Shown piece after piece: positions 1 to 6,288 of a stretch of DNA of 6,308 bases (position 1 is the stretch's first letter; each line of letters opens with the position of its first letter). The position numbers and the translations under genes are program-made. The stretch is from assembly GCA_020027635.1 (NCBI GenBank), contig JAHKKL010000102.1:1-6308 (forward strand), in the 5' to 3' direction. This stretch comes from Gammaproteobacteria bacterium. Its GTDB lineage: Bacteria > Pseudomonadota > Gammaproteobacteria > UBA9214. Below the pieces are notes generated by a model. The model worked only from the letters and a program-made list of their open reading frames with translations, was not told the DNA's origin and did not search any database.

Positions 1-665
1 CGGCCGGTCATGAGGGCCAACCCATCAGATGGGTGTCACTGCGGGAACTCGGGCGCTACCGCTTTCCCGCGGCCAATTTACCCATCATCAAGGCGGTCAG
101 TCTACCGGACCGGTATCTTATCACGCCGGAGCCGGGTACTGATGTCGAGAACTTCCTGGTCCACCTGGATGCGGCGGTCCGCCGCGGCGTGGCGCTGATC
201 CAGTTGCGGGCAAAACAGTGCGCACTGCCGGATTACCGGGCACTGGTGAAGCGGGCCCTTGGGGCTTGCCATGCGCGCAATGCCAGGCTTCTGCTCAATG
301 AGGCGCCGTCACTGGCCCTGGAACTGGGTGCGGATGGCGTGCATTTGAGCAGTGCACGGCTGCTGGCACTGCGGGAGCGACCACTCGACTCTTGCTACGT
401 AGTCGGCGCTTCCTGTCATGACCGGCAGGAGCTCGAACATGCCTGTGCCATGAATCTGGATTTTGTCGTCGTGTCGCCGGTGCGGGAAACAGCCAGCCAT
501 CCAGGCGCGAAGGTGCTGGGTTTTGCCGGATTGCGGGATCTTACGGAGCGGGCCGATCTGCCGGTCTACGCCCTGGGCGGCATGGCCGAAATGGACCTGG
601 GCAGGGCCTTTGAGCATGGCGCCCAGGGCATTGCGGCGATACGCGGGCTGTGGTTCAGTCCCTGA
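1..665 (+). CDS. Nudix (MutT)/thiamine-phosphate-synthase-like fusion protein, 3' part only
   Basis: This is the C-terminal 220 residues of a gene that begins left of the window; the frame (first full codon at 3) is open to the edge, so the GTG at 33 is not the real start. The first residues (GHEGQPIRWV, then FPAANLPII) match the C-terminal end of MutT, where E. coli has KEGQPGEW and FPPANEPVI. The Nudix box itself would lie upstream and is not seen. From about fragment residue 36 a ThiE/TenI-like TIM barrel follows: QLRAK (67-71), DGVHL (111-115), VGASCHD (134-140), SPVRET (158-163), ALGGM (190-194) and a GAQGIAAIRGLW end (206-217). Such fusions are known in Pseudomonas and relatives. The MutT part is expected to hydrolyse 8-oxo-dGTP and so prevent mutations. 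The role of the second domain is not established, and several ThiE catalytic positions differ here. The gene converges on yacG, as E. coli mutT does. Family call is secure; activity of the second domain is uncertain. Confidence 0.9.
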   Translation, partial: AGHEGQPIRWVSLRELGRYRFPAANLPIIKAVSLPDRYLITPEPGTDVENFLVHLDAAVRRGVALIQLRAKQCALPDYRALVKRALGACHARNARLLLNEAPSLALELGADGVHLSSARLLALRERPLDSCYVVGASCHDRQELEHACAMNLDFVVVSPVRETASHPGAKVLGFAGLRDLTERADLPVYALGGMAEMDLGRAFEHGAQGIAAIRGLWFSP

Positions 666-849
666 TATCCTCGTCGGGAGCGTTCGTCTCATCGCCGGGA
701 ATGCGATGCTGTTCATCGATCCAGGCGCCGAGATCGATCAACTTGCAGCGTTCACTGCAGAACGGTTTCCAGCGCTGCGATCGCGACCATTCCACCGGTT
801 TCCCGCAGGTCGGACAGGGCACCGTTTTCGGTGTGGAAGCGGCGGTCAT
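655..849 (-). CDS. yacG: DNA gyrase inhibitor YacG (zinc-ribbon protein)
   Basis: A 64-residue protein, the normal size for YacG. It has the four zinc ligands of the family: C12 and C15 in CPTCG, and C31 and C35 in CSERC. These are followed by the conserved stretch KLIDLGAWIDE (36-46) and an acidic, poorly ordered tail. In E. coli YacG binds the GyrB C-terminal region and blocks DNA binding by gyrase, acting in the cytoplasm; the same role is inferred here from the family. It starts with ATG, 36 bases after the zapD stop, with only a weak GGA upstream as a ribosome site, so it is probably read from the shared pil-coaE-zapD transcript. Its last 11 bases overlap the end of the convergent MutT-ThiE gene. 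The downstream position after coaE and zapD is the same in E. coli, which supports the call. Confidence 0.95.
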   Translation of the reverse strand: MTAASTPKTVPCPTCGKPVEWSRSQRWKPFCSERCKLIDLGAWIDEQHRIPGDETNAPDEDIRD

Positions 850-885
850 GCTATCGGTTTCCGTGACGTGGCTATTGCGCAGGCG

Positions 886-1689
886 TCAGATGACGCAGCA
901 GGCGAGTCCGAATTCAACGTCCTCGTCGGTCTGTCTGGCCCGGTTTTCTATAGTCGAGAAATTCAGGAAACGTGCGGTAAAACGGTGCCGACCCCCGCTC
1001 AATTCAGCGAAGTAGGGTGAACCCGCAGGAAGGGCAATGCGCACCAGCTGGTATGGAAGATTCGGGTCCAGCGTTTTTTGATAAACGCCGTCATCGGCGA
1101 TGGCTGGCTTAAGGGTGGTGCTCTCCCGCGTCAGTTTAAGAATGAACTGGATGGCCTGTCCGATGGCGTCGAAACTGTTGAGCCAGCGATAGAGGTCATC
1201 GGTGCGCTCCTTGGCGGGTTGTTGCAACCAGTAATGGAATGCGGGTAGATCGAAGTCACAGGTGCCGCCAGGAATTGCGCTGCGTTGACGAATGCTGATC
1301 AGGAACTCGCTCGATTTCAGCTCACTGCCAATTTGCCCGTTGATCCTGTGCAGACTGTCGATGTGATTGGCGATTGCATCCAGCAATCCGGTCAGCTGCC
1401 GAATATCGATATCAGGATTGTGTTCCAGTCGCTTCAGGCCGAAGGCGTGACGCTCCAGTTCCTTGAGAACTTCCGATTTCAGGTTGGCGTTCCCGAAGAT
1501 GGAGAGGATCTCGAGTATGCAGGTGAGCGTGGCGCGGCTGTCCCATTCGGAACCGCGCTTGACGTGGTAGGCTGCCTGTGTGAACAGGTACTCCAGACGC
1601 AGAAACGTCCTTACTCTTTCATTAAGCGGGTGTTCGTAGAGGACTTGCCGTGCCACTGGATCTTGCTGGTTGTCTTGGACTGCTTCCAC
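886..1689 (-). CDS. zapD: Cell division protein ZapD (FtsZ bundling factor)
   Basis: ZapD (formerly YacF) binds the C-terminal tail of FtsZ and bundles filaments at the division ring in the cytoplasm. The family signature is clear: LYEHPLNERVRTFLRLEYLF (17-36), the mainly helical N-terminal half with VLKELER (74-80), then RQRSAIPGGTCDFDLP (134-149), a beta-rich C-terminal half with YFAELSGGRHRFTARFL (226-242), and the closing FGLACC (260-265) that matches the FELACC end in E. coli. At 267 residues it is somewhat longer than the 247 of E. coli. The start is GTG at 1689; an in-frame TAG lies just upstream, so no longer version exists. A second GTG at residue 12 would give a length nearer to that of E. 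coli and cannot be excluded. The gene follows coaE by 54 bases and precedes yacG, the conserved order. The leader can fold into a hairpin that carries a purine-rich AGAGAG in its loop. Confidence 0.95.
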   Translation of the reverse strand: MEAVQDNQQDPVARQVLYEHPLNERVRTFLRLEYLFTQAAYHVKRGSEWDSRATLTCILEILSIFGNANLKSEVLKELERHAFGLKRLEHNPDIDIRQLTGLLDAIANHIDSLHRINGQIGSELKSSEFLISIRQRSAIPGGTCDFDLPAFHYWLQQPAKERTDDLYRWLNSFDAIGQAIQFILKLTRESTTLKPAIADDGVYQKTLDPNLPYQLVRIALPAGSPYFAELSGGRHRFTARFLNFSTIENRARQTDEDVEFGLACCVI

Positions 1690-1690
1690 G

Positions 1691-1717
1691 GGTGCCTATT
1701 CTCTCTTAGGTAGCACC
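1691..1717 (-). promoter_or_regulatory. Candidate hairpin over the zapD ribosome-binding region
   Basis: In the minus-strand transcript, GGTG (1717-1714) pairs with CACC (1694-1691) and CCTA (1710-1707) pairs with TAGG (1698-1695), giving an 8-pair stem with a 3-base bulge (1711-1713). The 8-base loop (1699-1706) reads AGAGAGAA and is the only purine-rich Shine-Dalgarno-like sequence before the zapD GTG at 1689. The 3' arm ends one base before that start codon. There is no U-tract, so this is not an intrinsic terminator. A role in zapD translation is inference only; the pairing is seen directly. Confidence 0.3.
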
Positions 1718-1743
1718 TGTGCGCAAATCAGGCTTCAGGCGGT

Positions 1744-2391
1744 CTATTTTATGGCGATTTTCAGGTACTTTTCGTGCTGAGCACGAACCTGAATCGCGAG
1801 TTCATCCAGTGAACCATCATTATTAATGACCTCGTCCGCGGCCGCAAGCCGGCTTTCGCGATTGATCTGTGCCTCAATGATGGCAGTAATCTCGTCCCTT
1901 GGCAGGCCGTTTCTTGATACTACCCGCGCGATTTGCTTGTCTACCTCAGTATCGACAACCAGGATCCTGTCGACAAGATCCCGCTGTTTCGTTTCCAGCA
2001 GAAGCGGAATCACAACAATACAGTAGGGTGCCTGGATATCCGTCGTCAGGGTGATGATTTCGCGGCGTACTTTCGGGTGGAGGATCGCTTCGAGCCGGTG
2101 CCGCTGCGCAGGATTGGAAAAGACGAGTTTTCGCAGGCGGTTGCGATCGAGGACCCCGCTGGCATCCACGCTGTCCGGTCCGAAGACCTCGATGATTTCC
2201 TCAAGCGCCGGCTGGCCCGGCGCCACCATGGCGCGGGCAATGACATCGGCATCGATAACCGGGATCCCGAGTTGCTGGAAGATACCGGCGACTGTGGATT
2301 TGCCGCTGCCAATGCCGCCCGTCAGTCCGATGACCAGCGGTCGGTGATTATCGCCACCAGGGGGTGAAGGAAGCGTATCGGTGTGTGCCAC
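1744..2391 (-). CDS. coaE: Dephospho-CoA kinase
   Basis: CoaE phosphorylates the 3'-hydroxyl of the ribose of dephospho-CoA with ATP, the last step of coenzyme A synthesis, in the cytoplasm. The P-loop GLTGGIGSGKST is at residues 22-33, followed by VIDADVIAR (45-53) with the conserved DAD of the substrate site, LEAILHPKVR (100-109) and VVIPLLLET (126-134), all family hallmarks. At 215 residues it is slightly longer than the usual 200-210, because about 17 polar, proline-rich residues precede the kinase fold. The start is GTG at 2391; no ATG or GTG lies between it and the P-loop in frame. No good Shine-Dalgarno sequence is visible in the 16 bases after the pilD stop, which suggests that translation depends on ribosomes coming from pilD. 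Lying between pilD and zapD is the usual place for coaE in pseudomonads and relatives. Confidence 0.95.
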   Translation of the reverse strand: MAHTDTLPSPPGGDNHRPLVIGLTGGIGSGKSTVAGIFQQLGIPVIDADVIARAMVAPGQPALEEIIEVFGPDSVDASGVLDRNRLRKLVFSNPAQRHRLEAILHPKVRREIITLTTDIQAPYCIVVIPLLLETKQRDLVDRILVVDTEVDKQIARVVSRNGLPRDEITAIIEAQINRESRLAAADEVINNDGSLDELAIQVRAQHEKYLKIAIK

Positions 2392-2407
2392 GGCAGACTG
2401 GCCGGTG

Positions 2408-3268
2408 CTAATGCAGATACAGGTCGAGGATGTCCTGTCCCCACAAGAGTGTAATCCAGCCCGCGCTGGCTAGAAACGGTCCGAAAGGAATGGGCTGGCT
2501 GCGTTGGTGTCCTTTAATAGCGATGAGCAGCATGCCGGTTATGGCGCCGACGACCGAGGAAAACAGGATCACTACGGGCAATGCCTGCCAGCCGACCCAG
2601 GCGCCGATGGCGGCAAGCAGCTTGAAGTCACCGTATCCCATGCCTTCCTTGCCGGTAGCCAGTTTGAAGAGGTGATAGACCACCCACAGGCACAGGTATC
2701 CGGACAAGGCGCCAATAATACTCACCCTGCTGTCGATGAAAATATCCGCCAGACTTAGTGCGAGGCCAGCCCAGAGCAGGGGTAGGGTGATACAGTCTGG
2801 CAGCAATTGTTCATCATAGTCGATTACGCACAGTGGGATTATCATCCAGGTAAAGGCCAGCGCCGCCGCCGTCTGTGGTGTGTAGCCGAAATGCACGGCG
2901 GTGAAGATCGACAGAATGGCGGTGGAGAATTCGATTACCGGGTAGCGCGGCGGGATCCGGGTGTGGCAGGCCGCGCAGCGGCCTCTTAGGAAGATATAAC
3001 TGGCCACGGGAATATTTTCGATGGCGCGGATGCGATGTCCACATGCTGGACAGTGGGAGGCCGGCCTCAGCAGGTTGAACGGCTGGTTTGCGGCGTCATC
3101 ATCTTCATGATCCGGCTCAAGCAGTTCACGGCATTGCCGGGACCAGTTATTTTTCAGGATAGTCGGCAGACGGTGGATGACGACATTCAGAAAGCTGCCA
3201 ATCACCAACCCGAGAACCACGACTGTCGTATAAAAAAGCGCAGGCGTTGACTCGAGCGATTGCAGCAT
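2408..3268 (-). CDS. pilD: Prepilin leader peptidase / N-methyltransferase PilD
   Basis: This bifunctional inner-membrane enzyme cuts the leader of type IV prepilins and type II secretion pseudopilins and methylates the new N-terminal residue. The 286 residues fit the 290 or so of P. aeruginosa PilD. The N-terminal membrane segment (about 11-31) ends in GSFLNVVIHRLP, a family signature. The cytoplasmic loop carries the zinc tetracysteine C73, C76, C98, C101. The aspartyl protease pair is D150 (in VIDYDEQLLPD) and D214 (in GMGYGDFK, 209-216), one residue off the D149/D213 pair of P. aeruginosa. Several further hydrophobic segments follow, and GHQRSQPIPFGPFLASAGW near the end is also conserved. 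The acidic run in 51-58 is in a variable loop. It starts with ATG; the closest ribosome site is a poor GGA almost touching the start. It follows pilC after 77 bases that can form competing hairpins, and lies 16 bases before coaE. Confidence 0.97.
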   Translation of the reverse strand: MLQSLESTPALFYTTVVVLGLVIGSFLNVVIHRLPTILKNNWSRQCRELLEPDHEDDDAANQPFNLLRPASHCPACGHRIRAIENIPVASYIFLRGRCAACHTRIPPRYPVIEFSTAILSIFTAVHFGYTPQTAAALAFTWMIIPLCVIDYDEQLLPDCITLPLLWAGLALSLADIFIDSRVSIIGALSGYLCLWVVYHLFKLATGKEGMGYGDFKLLAAIGAWVGWQALPVVILFSSVVGAITGMLLIAIKGHQRSQPIPFGPFLASAGWITLLWGQDILDLYLH

Positions 3269-3290
3269 TTCCGTACGGTAGCCAGGTTGA

Positions 3291-3323
3291 TGCCGCGCTT
3301 GGGCTCAAGGCGGCACAATGCCG
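3291..3323 (-). promoter_or_regulatory. Competing hairpins in the pilC-pilD gap
   Basis: The 77-base gap between pilC and pilD holds two stem-loops that share one arm. The larger pairs 3291-3296 (TGCCGC) with 3310-3315 (GCGGCA), and 3298-3301 (CTTG) with 3306-3309 (CAAG), giving ten pairs, a 4-base loop at 3302-3305 and one bulged base at 3297. The smaller pairs 3311-3315 (CGGCA) with 3319-3323 (TGCCG) around a 3-base loop. Bases 3311-3315 cannot be in both at once. No T-run follows on the minus strand, so neither looks like a classical terminator. The larger stem ends 22 bases before the pilD ATG. A part in mRNA processing, stability or pilD expression is possible but is inference. Confidence 0.35.
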
Positions 3324-3345
3324 ATTGTCGAACTTGCAGAAAAGA

Positions 3346-4569
3346 TCAGATGGCGGCGCCCAGCTTGAAGATGGGCAGGTACATCGCCACCACAAGCCCG
3401 CCGATCAGAACGCCCAGTATAGACATGATGAGCGGTTCCAGCAGGCTGCTCAGTGCATCTACCGCGTCATCCACCTCCTGCTCGTAGAAATCCGCAACCT
3501 TGCTGAGCATGGTGTCGAGGGCGCCGGACTCCTCACCGATAGCCACCATCTGTTCGACCATATTGGGGAAGAGCCCGGTCTGGGACATGGCGAACTGGAG
3601 TTGCTGGCCCGTGGCGACACTGTCACGAATCATCAACACCGCATCCGAATAGACGACATTGCCGGTGGCGCCGGCGACGGATTCGAGCGCCTCAACCAGC
3701 GGGACGCCCGCAGCGAACATCGTGGACAGGGTGCGGGCATAACGGGCCACGGATGCCTTGTGCATGATGGTGCCTACGATCGGCAGTCTGAGTACGATGC
3801 GATCAAGGTTCCGGCTGAATTTTCTGGAGCGTTTCTTGGCCTGCAGGACTCCGACGACGGCGCCGATCGCAATGCCGAAAACCAGCCACCACCAGTCCTG
3901 CATGAATTCAGAAAGGTTGACAACGAGCCGGGTGAAGGCCGGTAAATCCGCACCGAAGCTCGTGAATAACTGTTCGAACTGGGGTACCACGAAGATCAGC
4001 AGAATGGCCGTCACGATGATCGCGACAACAATTACGGCGGCCGGGTAGAACAGCGCCTTCTTGATCTTGGCCTTGAGGTATTCCGTTTTTTCCTTGTACG
4101 TGGCGATCTTGTCGAGCAGTGCTTCGAGTACACCGGCCTGTTCACCCGCGTTCACCAGGTTGACAACCAGTTCATCGAAATGGACGGGGTGCTTGGCCAG
4201 GGTTTCCGAGAGGCTGGTGCCGGATTCAACCTCGCTTTTGATTTTGAGAAGCAGGTTACGCATGCTGACGTTGTCATGACCGCGTCCGATGATCTCGAAG
4301 GACTGCACCAGCGGAACGCCCGCCGACATCATGGTCGCGAGCTGGCGGAAGAAGACGGCGATATCCTTGGCGGTGATCCTCTTCTTCTTTTGCTGCGAAA
4401 ACAGCGAACTTTGCTTCTTGATTTTGAGCGGCGTGATGCCCTGCTTGCGGAGATCAGCCTTGATGATTGTGGGATTGGACCCGCGTGTCTGGCCCTTGAC
4501 CCGTACACCGCGCTTGTCCGTGCCGGTCCAAATGAAGACTTCCGGCTGCTTGAGTGCTTTTTCCGCCAT
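3346..4569 (-). CDS. pilC: Type IV pilus inner-membrane platform protein PilC
   Basis: PilC is the inner-membrane core protein on which the PilB and PilT motors act to add or remove pilin subunits. The 407 residues match the family's usual length. It has two tandem T2SSF (GspF-type) domains: the first at about 71-196, with FFRQLATMMSAGVPLVQS (73-90), and the second at about 275-397, with YARTLSTMFAAGVPLVEAL (277-295). The two related openings show the internal duplication. Membrane segments are visible at about 173-195, 226-243 (after a WWW) and 377-400, and it ends with the typical MYLPIFKLGA. The basic, soluble N-terminal 65 residues include a VKGQTRG motif (24-30) common in PilC. The ATG lies 3 bases after the pilB stop, with a good AAGGA ribosome site inside the last codons of pilB, so the two are very likely translated in a coupled way. 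Nothing looks broken. Confidence 0.97.
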   Translation of the reverse strand: MAEKALKQPEVFIWTGTDKRGVRVKGQTRGSNPTIIKADLRKQGITPLKIKKQSSLFSQQKKKRITAKDIAVFFRQLATMMSAGVPLVQSFEIIGRGHDNVSMRNLLLKIKSEVESGTSLSETLAKHPVHFDELVVNLVNAGEQAGVLEALLDKIATYKEKTEYLKAKIKKALFYPAAVIVVAIIVTAILLIFVVPQFEQLFTSFGADLPAFTRLVVNLSEFMQDWWWLVFGIAIGAVVGVLQAKKRSRKFSRNLDRIVLRLPIVGTIMHKASVARYARTLSTMFAAGVPLVEALESVAGATGNVVYSDAVLMIRDSVATGQQLQFAMSQTGLFPNMVEQMVAIGEESGALDTMLSKVADFYEQEVDDAVDALSSLLEPLIMSILGVLIGGLVVAMYLPIFKLGAAI

Positions 4570-4572
4570 AGG

Positions 4573-6288
4573 TTATTCCTTGGTGACGCGATCCACTTCT
4601 TCCAGACTGGTAAGGCCTGCTGCGACTTTCCTGAGGCCCGATTCCCGGAGATCGGGAACACTTTCTCTCCTCGCCTGTTCCGCCAGTTGCATGGAGTTGC
4701 CCCCTTCCATAATGAGGTGTCCCATTGCTTCGGATACCGGCATGACCTGATAGATGCCCATCCGGCCCTTGTATCCCCCGGTGCAGCTGTCACAACCGAC
4801 CGGCGCGTAGAGGGTAATCCCATCCAGTTGTTCCTCCTTGAAGCCGGACTTGATGAGCGCCTCGTGAGGAATATGTATCTCTTTCTTGCACTTGATGCAC
4901 AGCCGTCTGGCAAGCCGTTGGGCCATGATCAGGTGGACCGCTGAGGCGATATTGTAGGGTGGCACCCCCATATTCGCCAGACGCGTGAGTGTCTGGGGCG
5001 CGTCGTTGGTATGCAGTGTGGACAAGACCAGATGACCCGTCTGGGCAGCCTTGACGGCGATTTCAGCGGTTTCCAGGTCGCGTATCTCACCCACCATGAT
5101 AATGTCAGGGTCCTGACGCAGGAATGCGCGCAGCGCAACGGCGAAATCCAGTCCGGCCTTGGGGTTGACGTTGACCTGGTTGACGCCAACCATGTTGATT
5201 TCCACCGGATCCTCGCAGGTGGAAATGTTGACATCCGGTGTATTCAGAATATTCAACCCTGTATAGAGCGATACCGTTTTACCACTGCCGGTCGGCCCTG
5301 TGACCAGGATCATGCCGTAGGGTTTTTTCAACGCCTGGAGATAAAGCTTTTTCTGATAATCCTCGAAACCGAGGACATCTATACCCAACTGGCTTGCACT
5401 GCTGTCCAGGATGCGAAGTACGACTTTCTCGCCGTACAGTGTCGGCAGGGTGTTGACGCGAAAATCGATGGACCGGTTCTTGGACAGGTTCATCTTGATA
5501 CGTCCGTCCTGGGGAACCCGCCGTTCGGCGATATTCATGCGGCTCATGACCTTGAGCCGCGCGACGATGCGCATCGCCAGGGAGCGGGGTGGAGTGGCGA
5601 ACTCATGGAGCACGCCATCATGCCGGAAGCGGACGCGGAATTCCTTTTCGTAAGGCTCCAGATGGATATCGGATGCGCCCTTGTTGATGGCGTCGAGGAG
5701 CACCTTGTTGACGAAACGGACGACCGGGGCATCATCGATATCGGACTCGGTGACATCCGCACCGGGAGACTGGTCATCCACACCGCTGACATCCAGATTG
5801 TCCAGATCCGAATCCATGAGGTCGGACATGGTGGTATCCATGACATCGAGCGCGGTTTCAATCGACCGGTTGAGCTTTTCCTCCTCAACCAGCACGGCCT
5901 CCGTGTTGATACCGGTATGGAACTTGAATTCGTCAATGGCGGCGAGGTTGGTCGGGTCGGAAACCGCGATATGGAGCCGGTTGCCGCGTTTAAAGAGCGG
6001 CAGGGCGTGATGCTGGCGGATGAGTTTCTCGCTGACCAGGTTGGTCGGGGCGGCTTCCATGTCCATGACATCCAGATCGAAGAGCGGTACCCCGAATTCC
6101 TGGGCTCCGGCCCAGGCAATATTGCGGCTTTTCAGTATCTTGTTTTCGACCAGATAGGTGACAAAATGCGTGTGTTTTTTCTGTGCCGCATCATAGGCTT
6201 TGAAAGCCTCGGCTTCCTCCAGAAGTCCATCCATGACAAGCCTGCGCGCCAGACCGCTGAGGTGTATTGTAGGTTGGATCGTTGCCAT
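4573..6288 (-). CDS. pilB: Type IV pilus assembly (extension) ATPase PilB
   Basis: PilB is the hexameric cytoplasmic ATPase that powers pilus extension through PilC. The 571 residues fit the family. The N-terminal region opens with IHLSGLARRLV (8-18), like Pseudomonas PilB (IQLSGLSRQLV), and forms a T2SSE-N/MshEN-type domain to about 145. An Asp-rich linker (about 150-187) leads to the motor: SDIHLEPYEKEFRVRFRHDG (206-225), PQDGRI (259-264), Walker A GPTGSGKT (331-338), Asp box around CEDPVE (358-363), Walker B IIMVGEIRD (396-404, with E401) and His box HLVLSTLHTNDA (419-430). A zinc tetracysteine follows: C464, C467, C499, C502. This set marks it as an extension ATPase of the PilB/GspE type, and the neighbouring pilC and pilD point to PilB. 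The ATG at 6288 is preferred because it aligns with known PilB N-termini. Only 20 bases lie upstream, so the promoter is outside the window; the ribosome site (AAAGA) is weak. Confidence 0.97.
   Translation of the reverse strand: MATIQPTIHLSGLARRLVMDGLLEEAEAFKAYDAAQKKHTHFVTYLVENKILKSRNIAWAGAQEFGVPLFDLDVMDMEAAPTNLVSEKLIRQHHALPLFKRGNRLHIAVSDPTNLAAIDEFKFHTGINTEAVLVEEEKLNRSIETALDVMDTTMSDLMDSDLDNLDVSGVDDQSPGADVTESDIDDAPVVRFVNKVLLDAINKGASDIHLEPYEKEFRVRFRHDGVLHEFATPPRSLAMRIVARLKVMSRMNIAERRVPQDGRIKMNLSKNRSIDFRVNTLPTLYGEKVVLRILDSSASQLGIDVLGFEDYQKKLYLQALKKPYGMILVTGPTGSGKTVSLYTGLNILNTPDVNISTCEDPVEINMVGVNQVNVNPKAGLDFAVALRAFLRQDPDIIMVGEIRDLETAEIAVKAAQTGHLVLSTLHTNDAPQTLTRLANMGVPPYNIASAVHLIMAQRLARRLCIKCKKEIHIPHEALIKSGFKEEQLDGITLYAPVGCDSCTGGYKGRMGIYQVMPVSEAMGHLIMEGGNSMQLAEQARRESVPDLRESGLRKVAAGLTSLEEVDRVTKE
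4576..4581 (-). promoter_or_regulatory. Ribosome-binding site of pilC inside the end of pilB
   Basis: The minus strand reads AAGGAA here, with AAGGA 7 bases before the pilC ATG at 4569. It lies within the final sense codons of pilB, directly before its TAA stop (4573-4575). This is the clearest Shine-Dalgarno sequence in the window and it fixes the pilC start. Ribosomes finishing pilB would stop on top of it, which fits coupled synthesis of the ATPase and the platform protein. Confidence 0.75.

Noticed and set aside
33..665. GTG at 33 as the start of a stand-alone thiamine phosphate synthase
   Set aside because: The frame is open to the left edge and the upstream residues (GHEGQPIRW) match the C-terminal end of MutT, so this is the 3' part of a fusion gene.
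690..708. Hairpin (CATCGC / GCGATG, 7-base loop) 25 bases after the MutT-ThiE stop as a terminator
   Set aside because: The stem has only six pairs and no T-run follows; it lies inside yacG coding sequence.
715..738. Seven-base inverted repeat ATCGATC / GATCGAT inside yacG
   Set aside because: It arises from two Ile-Asp codon pairs in the conserved LIDLGAWID stretch of YacG, so coding explains it.
1933..2367. Plus-strand open frame opposite coaE
   Set aside because: It mirrors the coaE reading frame, and its product shows no family features or plausible ribosome site.
3247..4944. Long plus-strand open frames opposite pilC and the end of pilB (3247-3945 and 4180-4944)
   Set aside because: They are antisense to well-supported genes, the second runs across the pilB-pilC junction, and neither translation resembles a known protein.
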